Positions 1 to 8,977 of a stretch of DNA of 64,000 bases are shown piece by piece (positions within the stretch are counted from its first letter, which is position 1; each line of letters starts with the position of its first letter). The stretch is from Bacillota bacterium (GTDB lineage Bacteria; Bacillota; Clostridia; Acetivibrionales; DSM-1351). Below the pieces are notes generated by a model. The model searched no databases. It saw nothing but the letters and a program-made list of their open reading frames with translations, and had not been told where the DNA came from. The stretch is taken from the NCBI GenBank assembly GCA_023400235.1, contig JAEXFI010000055.1, positions 1 to 64,000 of the forward strand, read 5' to 3'. The position numbers were made by a program, and so were the translations under genes.

Positions 1-240
1 AACATGTATCTTTCAAGCTAACCTCCCATCTACGCGCATGGCGCGTACACAAATAGTAATGAAAGGCACGCAGTGGCTTTCGCTGCTTGAAAGTCACATT
101 GACACACAACATGTATCTTTCAAGCTAATCTCCCATCTACGCGCATAGCGCGTACACAAATAGTAATGAAAGGCACGCAGTGGCTTTTGCTGCTTGAAAG
201 TCACATTGACACACAACATGTATCTTTCACGCTAACCTCC
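1..240. repeat. 107-bp tandem repeat, 2.2 copies
   Basis: Copies begin at 1, 108 and 215; the third breaks off after about 26 bases, inside the last codons of the amidohydrolase gene. The two full copies differ at only a few bases. Each full unit holds a short perfect hairpin (arms TACGCGC and GCGCGTA, 3-base loop; in the first copy at about 31-47) and an outer 9-bp inverted repeat (CTTTCAAGC at 10-18, GCTTGAAAG at 85-93). On the minus strand each copy carries a Shine-Dalgarno-like GGAG(G/A)TTAGC followed by TTG or GTG and a nine-codon frame, MKDTCCVSM. The array may continue left of the window. It is not a CRISPR: the units adjoin without spacers. Confidence 0.9.
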
Positions 241-999
241 TTGTCTTTTCCATGAAAGCAGCGCTTCTGAGTTTTTATAGCATATTCCTTCAATTTCCGA
301 AGGGTCAAAAACCAATTTCAATTTTTCCAGCTCAATCTGAGGATCATGTGTTGGGAATTCGCTCCCGAATAAAAGCTTGCTTACCAGGCCTCTTTTCTGG
401 ACTTCCTTAAATGCCAGACGGCTGCCGATGGAGGTTTCCAGATAAATATTATCGTTTGTCCCGGCGGCAGTTATGGCAGCAAAGTCAGAGGTGGAAAAAC
501 CCATGTGCCCTATAACAAAATTAAGCTTTTTAAACTTCCTGGCCAAGGTTACCAGAGCTTCTATACCGGATTGGGGATTCAGTGTAATATGTGTATAAAC
601 AGGACAGCCGGTGTGCTCAATGGATGTCAGCAGGCTTATGAGATTTTTGTCGTAAAAATCCACCTTATGCACGATAGTATTGAGCTTTACACCCATAAAA
701 ACATCCTCCAGCGCCTGCTCCAAATCCTCCTCAATATGATAGTTGGGATCTACGGTAAAGAAGGCAAGGTATTCCTGGGGATATTCCCTGACAAGCTCCA
801 ATAAGTAATCATTATTGGGCATTTCACTGTTCAGCGGTATGGAACCCCTGAGAAAATCCCCCAGTTGTCCCGGATTCAGCATGTTGCCCGAAACCAGCAC
901 TGCCTTCTCCAGCGGAAGATCCGCCTTGATTTGCTGATATTCCAGAAACATTTCCGGCGAAGGTACATGTGCGTGAAAATCAATAACTGGGAACCTCAT
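232..999 (-). CDS. amidohydrolase family 2 (TIM-barrel metal hydrolase)
   Basis: A 255-residue cytoplasmic protein of the amidohydrolase-2 superfamily. The N-terminus has the metal-binding D-F-H-A-H motif (about residues 6-10). YTHI, FVIGHMG and a C-terminal FGSEFP-T-H-D segment follow, supplying the other His and Asp ligands expected in this barrel. These enzymes hydrolyse or decarboxylate small cyclic or aromatic substrates; the substrate here cannot be read. I chose the ATG at 999 because GAGGAG lies a few bases upstream and the metal motif follows at once; a longer in-frame reading lacks this support. It overlaps the end of the preceding adenylating-enzyme gene by 20 bases, so translation is probably coupled. 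Its stop codon lies in the third copy of the tandem repeat. Confidence 0.8.
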   Translation of the reverse strand: MRFPVIDFHAHVPSPEMFLEYQQIKADLPLEKAVLVSGNMLNPGQLGDFLRGSIPLNSEMPNNDYLLELVREYPQEYLAFFTVDPNYHIEEDLEQALEDVFMGVKLNTIVHKVDFYDKNLISLLTSIEHTGCPVYTHITLNPQSGIEALVTLARKFKKLNFVIGHMGFSTSDFAAITAAGTNDNIYLETSIGSRLAFKEVQKRGLVSKLLFGSEFPTHDPQIELEKLKLVFDPSEIEGICYKNSEALLSWKRQGG

Positions 1000-2143
1000 A
1001 TTTTTCAACTCCTCTATGCAGCGTACAGCTTTTAGTTTTAGGTATATAGTTATCCTCGTTTCCAAACAGATAGTTGGATATGACAACATTGGGAAGCAGG
1101 GCCTTCAACTGCTCCAGAACCTTTTCCTCAATGAGCTCCATGCTTTTAACTATGAGGTGATACTTTCCGTCCTGGGTTATGTCCCCAAAGACGTTGTGTT
1201 CATAGCCATACTCATACAGTTTCTCGGAAAAATCCAGTATGAAGAAGTCCTTGGCAATTTCATCAGAATCCCGGCCTTTGACACAAAGTGAATGTCCCCC
1301 CTGTGAGCAGGGGCAGTTTTCCACTATATGCCCTACGTCTCTTGTGTTATATCTTATTACATTGAGCTCCGGCCTGATTATGGTGAAGTAAATGCTGCTG
1401 TATATGCTGTTGTCTCTCTGCTCCAAATCCACCACGGTCTGTCCGTTTGTTCTGAAGTGGTAGTTTCCGCACTCGCAGGCAAACAATCCTGCATTGATTT
1501 CCGTCAATCCGTATACCGACTTGATTTCGGCATTTGGGAAGTATTCTCCCAGCATCTTAAGCCGCCTTTTCCCTATTACCTCACCTGTCATCAAAATAGC
1601 CATTACCGAGCTCATATCCAGGTTCCACTTTTTTGCAAGCCTACCGTATACCCCCACTTCCAGAGGCCTGGAGACCAGCATTTCGATTTCTTTCTTATGT
1701 ACCAGGTTTACAACCTGCTGGGGCGTAAAATCCAGATTTCTGTTTCCGCCCGGATAGACATCCACACCCAGCTCCAGCAGTGCAAACAGGTGTTTCAGCC
1801 CCAGAGGGCTACCATCCATGGGAAAGGCCAGTATGGCCGACTCTATATTGTGATTGCTCACATTGAACAATTCCTCATACATCTGTCCAAGGCCAACAGC
1901 AAATTTGCCGAACAGGGTTTCCGGATTCATCTGGAAGAAGGTCTCCTGCCCGCTGGTGCCGCTGGTAAAAAAGCACAGGTTGCCTTTGCTGGATAATTTA
2001 AGCTCCCTGTCAATCTTCCGGGTTGGAGGCTGCATTCTCAGCTGCTCTATCATTTCAGCCCTGGTCTTGATTTGGGTTGAGAAATGATTATTCCAGTTCT
2101 CTATAAAGGTTTCATTAATCTGATTTAGTAAGTAATTATCCAT
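980..2143 (-). CDS. PaaK/LuxE-like adenylate-forming enzyme (third in operon)
   Basis: A 387-residue member of the ANL (AMP-binding) superfamily, nearest in layout to phenylacetate-CoA ligase and LuxE-type acyl-protein synthetases. The P-loop F-F-T-S-G-T-S-G is clear, followed by a SVYGLTE-like A5 segment, an A7-like RYNTRD and a hinge-like GRDSDEI. It should activate a carboxylate as an acyl-adenylate; the acceptor (CoA, carrier protein, amine or reductase) is unknown. A GAGGAAAG ribosome site precedes the ATG. It overlaps the upstream adenylating-enzyme gene by 19 bases and the downstream amidohydrolase by 20, marking a tightly coupled operon. Two further relatives lie directly upstream, which points to several different acids or successive activation steps rather than housekeeping CoA ligation. 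Confidence 0.75.
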   Translation of the reverse strand: MDNYLLNQINETFIENWNNHFSTQIKTRAEMIEQLRMQPPTRKIDRELKLSSKGNLCFFTSGTSGQETFFQMNPETLFGKFAVGLGQMYEELFNVSNHNIESAILAFPMDGSPLGLKHLFALLELGVDVYPGGNRNLDFTPQQVVNLVHKKEIEMLVSRPLEVGVYGRLAKKWNLDMSSVMAILMTGEVIGKRRLKMLGEYFPNAEIKSVYGLTEINAGLFACECGNYHFRTNGQTVVDLEQRDNSIYSSIYFTIIRPELNVIRYNTRDVGHIVENCPCSQGGHSLCVKGRDSDEIAKDFFILDFSEKLYEYGYEHNVFGDITQDGKYHLIVKSMELIEEKVLEQLKALLPNVVISNYLFGNEDNYIPKTKSCTLHRGVEKYEVPSY

Positions 2144-3444
2144 TCGCCTTTCCTCTCATCATGAAACGACATTGTCTTGACCTTTTGAGTAGTTCTGTAG
2201 AAGCCTTGATTATAGATGTCTTCAAACAGCTCTCCAAACTTGTAGGTTATTATAGATATAGGAATATTTGTTAAGCTCTTTACCCTGTCCTCAATAATAT
2301 TCAGCTCTTCCTTTGACTCTGTGACTTGCTGTATATGCAATTCCAGTAATATTTCCTCTTCACCCTTTGCAACCAGCTTATGTATTGGTGAGGTGTGCTC
2401 AAGCCCGGCGAGCAAATCCTGAAAATCTGTGGGGAACAGCAATTTGTCATTATCCTTGATGACATCCTTAAGTCTTCCGAAAACCTCGATACGTGGAGTA
2501 TGCATTTCACAGTCGCATTCCTCAAAATATATTCTTCCGGCGTCACCGGTTCTGTATTTCAAAAATGGAGTTCCTTCAGATTTCAGATCCGTCAGGACCA
2601 TTTCTCCTCCTAATGAGCTTTGGCTGTAGTGCTCTTCGGTATTATTGGGGTTGAGTATCTCAATAAAGAAGTCCGGATGAATATGTACATGCCCCTTGGA
2701 ACACGGAACACCTATGGCACCGAATTCACTCATACCATAGAACAGTCCCACCTTTTTGCCTGAGCGCTCCTCGATCAGCCTGCGGCTCTTTTCTGAAAAA
2801 GCCGTTCCCACCATTAATATGTATTGCAATGAAGGGAGCTTGAACAAATCCTCCTTTTGCTCGTAGAGAATGATATCTCTTAAAAGCAATGGGTTGGAAC
2901 AGACAAGAACCTTTGCTTCCAGAGTTTTCAAAAGGTCGTACACTCTTGAATAGCTGCTGAAGGAATGTCCCTGATCCAGAGCCACAGGTACGATTCCCAG
3001 CTTGCTCAAGGCATCATGGAAGGCCACACCTGAGCTTGTCAATGCATATGGGAGGTGTATAACCGCAAAATCGCCCTTTTCAACTCCTGCCATCCATTCC
3101 GGAACCCTTCTCCTGTAATCTCTCTCCAGGTCATTTCCGGTTCTGAGGGAAGAGGTCTTGCTGCTGCCGATGGATTCATCGGTGGTTCCGCTGGACTCAA
3201 AATAACCCCTAATTTGGGATTTATCAGCTTTAAGCAAGCCGAAAGGGTGATTTCTTTTTAAGTCATCCTTGGTAGTTCGGGGAATTTCATTATAAAATGC
3301 AAAGTCAATTTGCTCTCCTGACTCAATTTTCTTGACGGTACGCCTTAACAGTCTCCTGTAAAAAGGGGAGCCATTGCCTAAATCCACAATTCTGTTGTTC
3401 AATACTTCCTTTTGTGTCTCAAAATAATCAAGCATGTTTTTCAT
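2125..3444 (-). CDS. PaaK-like adenylate-forming enzyme (second in operon)
   Basis: A 439-residue AMP-binding enzyme of the PaaK/CapK-like group. The phosphate-binding loop reads ESSGTTDES, the A5-like core reads FYGMSEFG, the A7-like motif is KYRTGDAGR, and a GRLKD hinge follows. Cysteines near residue 310 (ECDCEMH) fall in the region where some PaaK-like proteins bind zinc. Activation of a carboxylic acid by ATP is the likely reaction; no substrate can be assigned. It is intermediate in length among the three neighbours and is most similar in layout to the gene upstream (both have a D-L-K-R-x-x-P-[FY]-G stretch near residue 60 and a D-L-E-R-D segment near 105). It is translationally coupled to the next gene. 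Confidence 0.75.
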   Translation of the reverse strand: MKNMLDYFETQKEVLNNRIVDLGNGSPFYRRLLRRTVKKIESGEQIDFAFYNEIPRTTKDDLKRNHPFGLLKADKSQIRGYFESSGTTDESIGSSKTSSLRTGNDLERDYRRRVPEWMAGVEKGDFAVIHLPYALTSSGVAFHDALSKLGIVPVALDQGHSFSSYSRVYDLLKTLEAKVLVCSNPLLLRDIILYEQKEDLFKLPSLQYILMVGTAFSEKSRRLIEERSGKKVGLFYGMSEFGAIGVPCSKGHVHIHPDFFIEILNPNNTEEHYSQSSLGGEMVLTDLKSEGTPFLKYRTGDAGRIYFEECDCEMHTPRIEVFGRLKDVIKDNDKLLFPTDFQDLLAGLEHTSPIHKLVAKGEEEILLELHIQQVTESKEELNIIEDRVKSLTNIPISIITYKFGELFEDIYNQGFYRTTQKVKTMSFHDERKGEWIITY

Positions 3445-3467
3445 AAAAATACCTCACGTTCTTATAG

Positions 3468-3500
3468 TTTTGTGCCTTTATTTTGTGCCTTTATTTTGTG
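3468..3500. repeat. 13-bp direct repeat, 2.5 copies
   Basis: The unit TTTTGTGCCTTTA occurs at 3468-3480 and 3481-3493 and starts again at 3494. It fills the short spacer between two adenylating-enzyme genes and may be simple slippage. Confidence 0.85.
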
Positions 3501-3502
3501 AA

Positions 3503-4759
3503 TTAATATGTAATCAGCCATTCATTTTTTTTTTTCTCTATAGTCTGAAGGCTTTTAATTGAATCCGAGCCGCTATCCATCAAAAATTCCCTTCTGGACA
3601 TGCCCGTATTAACAGCCTCTATCTCCACATCAATTTCCAGTTCATTTTTTATCATGTTCTGGATTTCCTTTGATACCACTTCCTTGTTATCAGCATCGGT
3701 ATCAATTGCAAAGGTCAATTTATCCTCGTTGAACCTTGGCTTGTACATCCCTTTTACCGCCTCATGGCTGTAAAAAACATCCTCAAAATTGTAAAGAGTG
3801 AACCGGCGGTTTATTTCCTTGAACTCCACCAGATCCTTAAAGCGCCCCAGCACCTGCAAATAAGGGGTATTGCCGTTTCTGTACAGCCTGCCTATATCTC
3901 CGGTCTTATACCTTATCAAGGGAGACCCTTGACGGTTGAGAGATGTGATGACTATTTCCCCTCCAATACCGTCCTCTTTTATAACTTCCATGGTCTTAGG
4001 ATTTATAACCTCCACATAAAAATCCTCAAATATGCGGTTTGCCCCTTCAGTGGATACGGTTGAGACAGCTCCGAATTCTACCAGGTCATACGTGTTGTAC
4101 ACTGGGACGCCATTAAACACCTGGGATATTTTTTTCATACCATTTGGGGAATGGGGCATGCCCGATAATTGTATTGCTCTTAAATTTGTGAGTTTTTCCG
4201 TGGATTCTCCCATGATATGGAGTATTGTGGATATGATAAAGGGATATGCTGTAATAATTACAGAGGGATTTATTCTTGTCAGTATATCTACTTGCTTTCT
4301 ATAATTGCTGAGCCTGCTGTCATTGTCGGCGGAAACCACCATTGCGCCCTGCCTCGAAGCAGCATTGTGAAAGCTTATTGCTGCACAGGAATATGCATAG
4401 GACAGGGAATTGAAAACCACATCTCTGCTGCCGAATTCCAGAGGGCCCGACGACCTTCTTTTCAAATCCCGTTCAAGGTCTTCTCTTGTAAACAGTGAAG
4501 AACATCTGCTGCTTCTGTTTAAATCAGCCTTATCTCCAGTTGTCTCATAGTAACCTGTGACCTGCTCAAGGCTGCAGCTCATAAAGCCATAAGGGTAAAA
4601 ACGCTTTAAATCATTCTTGCCGGTAAAGGGCAGCTTTTCAAACTCTTCAGTGGAGCTGAATCTCGTACTCTCCTGATTTTTATACACCTTCCTATAGAAC
4701 TCCGAGTGCTCCCTGCAGTATTCCACTGTCTGACTCAGGTTTTCTACAATATCATACAT
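3503..4759 (-). CDS. PaaK-like adenylate-forming protein (first in operon, P-loop altered)
   Basis: A 418-residue relative of the next gene, with the same fold cues: NDLKRFYPYGF near residue 55, DLERDLKRR near 105, RYKTGDIGRL (A7) and GRFKDLVEF (hinge). The phosphate-binding loop differs: the usual S-S-G-T-T-G is replaced by ETTGDKAD, which may weaken or change ATP use. I placed the start at the ATG at 4759 because GAGGTG lies nine bases upstream; an ATG four codons earlier sits directly on that site. This is the first gene of the minus-strand operon, and its promoter should lie in 4760-5300. It could be an adenylating enzyme of altered specificity or a non-catalytic partner of the other two. 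Confidence 0.7.
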   Translation of the reverse strand: MYDIVENLSQTVEYCREHSEFYRKVYKNQESTRFSSTEEFEKLPFTGKNDLKRFYPYGFMSCSLEQVTGYYETTGDKADLNRSSRCSSLFTREDLERDLKRRSSGPLEFGSRDVVFNSLSYAYSCAAISFHNAASRQGAMVVSADNDSRLSNYRKQVDILTRINPSVIITAYPFIISTILHIMGESTEKLTNLRAIQLSGMPHSPNGMKKISQVFNGVPVYNTYDLVEFGAVSTVSTEGANRIFEDFYVEVINPKTMEVIKEDGIGGEIVITSLNRQGSPLIRYKTGDIGRLYRNGNTPYLQVLGRFKDLVEFKEINRRFTLYNFEDVFYSHEAVKGMYKPRFNEDKLTFAIDTDADNKEVVSKEIQNMIKNELEIDVEIEAVNTGMSRREFLMDSGSDSIKSLQTIEKKKNEWLITY

Positions 4760-5481
4760 AAATACCATCACCTCATTACTAATAAAAGTCCTAGCTTATA
4801 AGATATAATTGATGCAGGTCTTGTATCAAATTGGATTATGAAACGACTCAGGCTGTCAGTTTTTCAGGCCATGGAATAAAAGCAAATCTCTATTGAAAAT
4901 GATTAATCAGCTATAAATCAACGCCTGTGGGCAATCACTCATAAAGCAAAAGCGGGTAACACAGGACAGTTTGAGTCATACCTGATACTTTTATCCATTT
5001 TGGCACATTAATGTAATATTTTTACCATTATGCATTTTTTTACAACTTTATCACCTGTTTACCATATTGTCAATAATAATACTAAAAATAGTCAAGAATT
5101 TAATACAAAATTTACAAAAAAATCATATTTACTTAATCTGCAAAAATTTCGTTTTTTAAGTTGGAATTATTAATATAATTTTAGAAAGCAAATTCGAACT
5201 GACTTGAAACCCGCTAGAGAAGCCAGACCTCGGGCAAATTACATATTATGGGATATTATTTAATATGTTGAATATATGTATATTTCTTGTTGACATTATT
5301 AATGTCCCTGTTATAAAATATCAAATGCATTTAATATGGTGAAATTTCGTTTAGGTGTAAATATTTAAAGTTGTTATGACATCTAGCTTTATTTGAAAAT
5401 CAAATAAAATTAGCTGTTGTCTCAATTCAGCCTAACTGTAAATGACAAGTGCGCATTATCATGATGAAAAGGAGAATATCA
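4760..5481. other. AT-rich divergent intergenic region
   Basis: About 720 bases between the adenylating-enzyme operon (minus) and the MATE exporter (plus). I see one good plus-strand promoter near 5290. There is no coding frame with a ribosome site and no riboswitch consensus I recognise. The stretch 5202-5230 has a weak CCCG/CGGG pairing. The rest is AT-rich. Confidence 0.6.
5290..5317 (+). promoter_or_regulatory. sigma-A-type promoter for the MATE gene
   Basis: TTGACA at 5290-5295 and TATAAA at 5312-5317 are separated by 16 bases. They lie about 165 bases before the MATE start, leaving a leader of roughly 160 bases. Confidence 0.55.
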
Positions 5482-6861
5482 ATGGGAAATAAGACAGGAA
5501 ACGATTTAACTACAGGCAGTGTCCCAAAGCGTCTCATAAATTTCGCTATTCCGACATTTATCGGCTACTTTCTTTACACAGGTTACAGCATTATAAATAC
5601 CGTATGGGTAGGCAACCTGCTTGGGGAAACAGCCGTTGGTGCCACAGCAGTAAGTTTCGTAATCACGTACATACTTATAGCGGTGGCTTTTGGTGCTACT
5701 ATGGCTTCAACAATACTGATAGCTCAGAATTTCGGTGCCAAAAATTTTGATAACATCGAAAAGCTGGTTGGGGCCTCATATGGTCTTGCTCTTGTAATGA
5801 ATACTGTTTTGACGGTAATTGCCTTTATTTTAAGCGACTATATTCTGAAGGCTATGAATACACCTGAAGTAATATTTGAAAGTGCGTCGTTTTATCTGAA
5901 GGTGTCTTTAATCGGCTGCTGGGTGCTGTATTTCTTCATCCTCAACATTGCTATCCTAAGAGGTGTGGGTGATACGGTGACACCTATGATACTGATGGCT
6001 TTGTCCGCAGTGCTCAATGCCATTCTTGACCCTGTAATGATTATAGGCCTTGGGCCTGTGCCTAAGCTGGGGCTTAACGGTGCCGCCTTTGCATCGTTGA
6101 TTTCACAGAGCATCGCCCTGCTGGCAGGTCTGATATACGTCAAATCCAAAAATCCTCTTGTGGCTCCAAGCTTCAAAAAATTAAACCTCCATAAGGCTCA
6201 GACCAAGCTGCTCCTCAAAATAGGTTTTCCAGCTATAATGCAGCAGGCTCTCACAGCCATAGGCGGAAGCTTTATGTCCTCCTTCGTAAACGGCTTTGGT
6301 GTCGCAGCAGCCTCAGGTTACGGCGCTGTAATAAGAGTGGATTCACTTATAAACATATTTGCCATGTCCATAGGCACTGCCTCTGCAGCATTTACCGGCC
6401 AAAACCTGGGAGCAAAGAAGCCAGAAAGAGTCCGTGATGCGTTTAAATGGGGAATAATAATATCCCTGATGTTGTCGGTAGTCATAACTCTGATGTGCCT
6501 TCTGATTCCAAAGATTCTTCTTTCGGCCTTTGTACACGAAACCGATGTTTTAGATATTGGTGCCGTTTGTCTGAGATATCTGGGAATAGGCTACATATTC
6601 ATGCTTATAATGTTTACCGTCAACGGAATATTCAACGGTTCGGGTAAAACTCTCCTGTCAATGACAATAACCCTTACAACTCTATGGATTATCAGAATAC
6701 CTTTATCCTACATTCTGCTGAATACGGGAATGAAGATACATGGAATATGGCTTTCCATTGATATTAGCTATATGATTGCGGCAGCAGCAGGTGTGATCAT
6801 CTTCAGCGTGAAGAACCTGAAAACCCTGAAAGTGCCTTCCAGTGCCGGAAAGACCGTTTAA
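5482..6861 (+). CDS. MATE-family multidrug/metabolite exporter
   Basis: A 459-residue polytopic membrane protein with twelve likely transmembrane segments in two repeats, the usual size for MATE exporters. The N-terminus (PKRLINFAIPTFIG) and the internal GAxFASLISQS and AFTGQNLGAKKPERV stretches are typical of the family. MATE proteins export drugs or metabolites by Na+ or H+ antiport. I chose the ATG at 5482 because AGGAGA lies a few bases before it; an earlier in-frame ATG lacks a site. It faces the adenylating-enzyme operon, so it could export that pathway's product, but this is only proximity. A strong hairpin terminator follows. Confidence 0.9.
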   Translation: MGNKTGNDLTTGSVPKRLINFAIPTFIGYFLYTGYSIINTVWVGNLLGETAVGATAVSFVITYILIAVAFGATMASTILIAQNFGAKNFDNIEKLVGASYGLALVMNTVLTVIAFILSDYILKAMNTPEVIFESASFYLKVSLIGCWVLYFFILNIAILRGVGDTVTPMILMALSAVLNAILDPVMIIGLGPVPKLGLNGAAFASLISQSIALLAGLIYVKSKNPLVAPSFKKLNLHKAQTKLLLKIGFPAIMQQALTAIGGSFMSSFVNGFGVAAASGYGAVIRVDSLINIFAMSIGTASAAFTGQNLGAKKPERVRDAFKWGIIISLMLSVVITLMCLLIPKILLSAFVHETDVLDIGAVCLRYLGIGYIFMLIMFTVNGIFNGSGKTLLSMTITLTTLWIIRIPLSYILLNTGMKIHGIWLSIDISYMIAAAAGVIIFSVKNLKTLKVPSSAGKTV

Positions 6862-6914
6862 CCGCCAGCTGGTCATACAGGTTTATTAATGCTTAATTAA
6901 TAACTGAGAATACT

Positions 6915-6963
6915 AAAAAGAGAAGTGCTCACAAGCTTGCTTTTTGAGCGTCTTCTCTTTTTT
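6915..6963 (+). terminator. Rho-independent terminator after the MATE gene
   Basis: The inverted repeat AAAAGAGAAG / CTTCTCTTTT with an inner GCTC/GAGC pairing encloses a short loop and ends in a run of T. It lies about 50 bases after the MATE stop codon. Confidence 0.85.
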
Positions 6964-6992
6964 GTTCAAGCACCGTATCAAGCTTTGCAGGT

Positions 6993-7184
6993 TTACTGAC
7001 CGCAATGGGAGTATTTCTTCAATATCTGGCCTATGCTGACAGCAGCTATGAAAGCTCCTGCAAGGGACAGAATAATTGATACCCCCAGAGCTACATAGTT
7101 TGGTTTTCTAATTGCCCAGATAAGTAAAATGGATCCTAATATCAGTACTATAATAGAAATGTTAGCCTTCAAAATTGGTGACAT
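6993..7184 (-). CDS. small two-helix membrane protein, unknown function
   Basis: A 63-residue protein with two hydrophobic helices (about residues 7-24 and 31-52) joined by a short polar turn, and a basic tail. AGGAGG sits seven bases before the ATG, which supports a real gene despite its size. I do not recognise a family. It stands alone between the MATE terminator and the flavodoxin-type genes. Confidence 0.6.
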   Translation of the reverse strand: MSPILKANISIIVLILGSILLIWAIRKPNYVALGVSIILSLAGAFIAAVSIGQILKKYSHCGQ

Positions 7185-7444
7185 ATAAAACCTCCTATTT
7201 AAATTTTTTAATCAGAAAAGCTATTACGCTATTAACCATAATTTTATGTGATACAAGAAGTGAAAAAGTTTATTAATGGTTTCTTATTGTAATATACAAT
7301 AAATTAACAAATATTTCAATATTTACTTGATATTTATAATTTATGAGATTATTTTACATTTTCTCTGTTTTTTCGCATTCATGCGGATTTTTAAGACTTT
7401 TTAGCTGTTTATGTAAAAACAAACGCTCATCAGCTTAAATAGCC

Positions 7445-8116
7445 TTACATATACGGCTGCCATCCAAAGCTCTTATTTTTTCGTGTCTTCCTCAGATTTA
7501 TCCGAATTATCAACTGTGACATGAAAACATAAGCAGCATTTGGAATTGCCAGCTTTGCCCTTCTTCCCAGTGCAGGCTCAAGAACTTCCTCTCCTTTTGC
7601 AATAGCCTCAGCCATCAACTCCAAGGCTTTGACCAGTTTTCCCGATAAAAAACCCACTTCCTTAATTGCTTTGGCATCAATCAGAGGTCCGCCTCCAACC
7701 ACAAGGCTTCCATACCACTTGAAGCCGCACTTTTCTGCAAACAGCCTGGTGCTCTGAAGCACATTATCACTTTGTTCCACTTCAGGATAGCCGGTATTTA
7801 CAATACATAAAAAGCGGGGCGTCGAACCGGATACCATTTTCCGCTGTGCGGCAATGTACTCCAAAGTATCTATTATACCTGCCGGAAAGGAGTCAATATA
7901 AAGGGGATAGGCTAACGTTATGAACTCACTGGTATTTATCGCCTCCATCAGTTCAGGCAGTTTGCCGGCATCCTCCAGGTAATCGTACAGACATTTTACC
8001 TCCTGCTCATAGCCTTTTTCCTCCAACCTGCCTCCTAAATATGAGCCAAGTGAATAGGAGGTACTATGAGTTTTTCTTGGACTGCCCACTAAAAGCAATA
8101 CTTTTTTCGAAGACAT
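7445..8116 (-). CDS. NAD(P)H/flavodoxin-type oxidoreductase
   Basis: A 223-residue flavodoxin-fold protein. The N-terminus has the FMN phosphate-binding pattern V-G-S-P-R-K-T-H-S-T-S (residues 11-21), followed by YPLYIDSFP, which fits the second FMN loop of NADPH-dependent FMN reductases. Members reduce flavins, quinones or nitro compounds. GAGGG precedes the ATG by about nine bases. The gene starts three bases after the stop of another flavodoxin-like gene, so the two are co-transcribed and perhaps function as a pair. The C-terminus (NKSFGWQPYM) is longer than in minimal flavodoxins. Confidence 0.75.
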   Translation of the reverse strand: MSSKKVLLLVGSPRKTHSTSYSLGSYLGGRLEEKGYEQEVKCLYDYLEDAGKLPELMEAINTSEFITLAYPLYIDSFPAGIIDTLEYIAAQRKMVSGSTPRFLCIVNTGYPEVEQSDNVLQSTRLFAEKCGFKWYGSLVVGGGPLIDAKAIKEVGFLSGKLVKALELMAEAIAKGEEVLEPALGRRAKLAIPNAAYVFMSQLIIRINLRKTRKNKSFGWQPYM

Positions 8117-8119
8117 TTG

Positions 8120-8689
8120 TTAAACCCTCACTTTCTTCATGGCTTTTTGGATTACTTCATTGATAACCTTGTAAGAATCGCTTTCAGATATTACCTCCGA
8201 ATACCACAAATCCGCATGAAGGTTGACGGAGTTTCTCTCTGTCAGCTGGCGGAATATTACGGTTTCTTCGGCATCCCTGTTTTCCATTACACCGATGGTA
8301 ATAAGGTTGGGGTTTTTGGGATATCTCTTTTTATGATTATATTCGCCTTTTGTTTTTTCAAATAAGGGCAGCAGCAAACAAATAAACTTGTCAATTACCT
8401 TCTTCACCTTGGCCTCATAACCGCCGAACACCACTCTGGTCAACACTACCGCTACATCTGAACTGATATAGCTCCTTGCGATTTCCTCAAAGGAATCATT
8501 AATTACACACTTTCCATTATTTACAAACCAGCAGCCAAAGCAGCCTTTGCAGTATTGAAGCTGTATGGCCTCCAGTGCATGATTCTCAATATGACTGTTG
8601 TCATCGCTTAACTGGTCTTTTATACTGTTAAAAACATCCTCGGATATTGCACTTGACTTATCAAAGCCGTTCAATATACAGACCCTCAC
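8120..8689 (-). CDS. flavodoxin-family protein with CxxCxxCW motif
   Basis: A 189-residue flavodoxin-like protein of the iron-sulfur flavoprotein / FMN reductase type. The CKGCFGCW segment followed by a GKC is the cysteine pattern seen in many of these clostridial proteins. SSDVAVVLTRVVFGG and a central PLFEKTKGE stretch also fit the family. I chose the GTG at 8689 because GGGGGA lies six bases before it; a longer reading from 8761 has no site. It is the first gene of a two-gene unit with the flavodoxin-type oxidoreductase, three bases apart. Electron transfer or reduction of a small substrate is likely; the partner is unknown. Confidence 0.75.
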   Translation of the reverse strand: MRVCILNGFDKSSAISEDVFNSIKDQLSDDNSHIENHALEAIQLQYCKGCFGCWFVNNGKCVINDSFEEIARSYISSDVAVVLTRVVFGGYEAKVKKVIDKFICLLLPLFEKTKGEYNHKKRYPKNPNLITIGVMENRDAEETVIFRQLTERNSVNLHADLWYSEVISESDSYKVINEVIQKAMKKVRV

Positions 8690-8910
8690 AAAAATTCCCC
8701 CTTCAAACCTGAACTGATTAAGCCTGCTGGACCGCTTGGTCCAACTAATTCTATATTCCAAAAATATTATATATTATTCCAATTATGGATACAATTAATA
8801 AATTATTAATTTATTGTATATTATGAGTATCTATTGCAAATATTTTGTAAAATCTTATAAAGCCCTATAAAATCAGAAGAACGTCATTTTCCATAATATT
8901 CTATTTTTAG

Positions 8911-8938
8911 TTGAATATTGAAATTATTATGCTATAAT
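8911..8938 (+). promoter_or_regulatory. promoter for the B12-type radical SAM gene
   Basis: TTGAAT at 8911-8916 and TATAAT at 8933-8938 are 16 bases apart and lie about 40 bases before the start codon. Confidence 0.6.
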
Positions 8939-8977
8939 GGAATTATATGGAAAATATCTGCTGAAAGGATGCTGATT

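Noticed and set aside
1..240. Possible CRISPR array
   Set aside because: The repeat unit is 107 bp and copies adjoin with no unique spacers.
5200..5260. Possible riboswitch in the MATE leader
   Set aside because: Only a weak CCCG/CGGG pairing is visible, and none of the c-di-GMP, guanidine or preQ1 consensus cores I know is present. It also lies upstream of the likely promoter.
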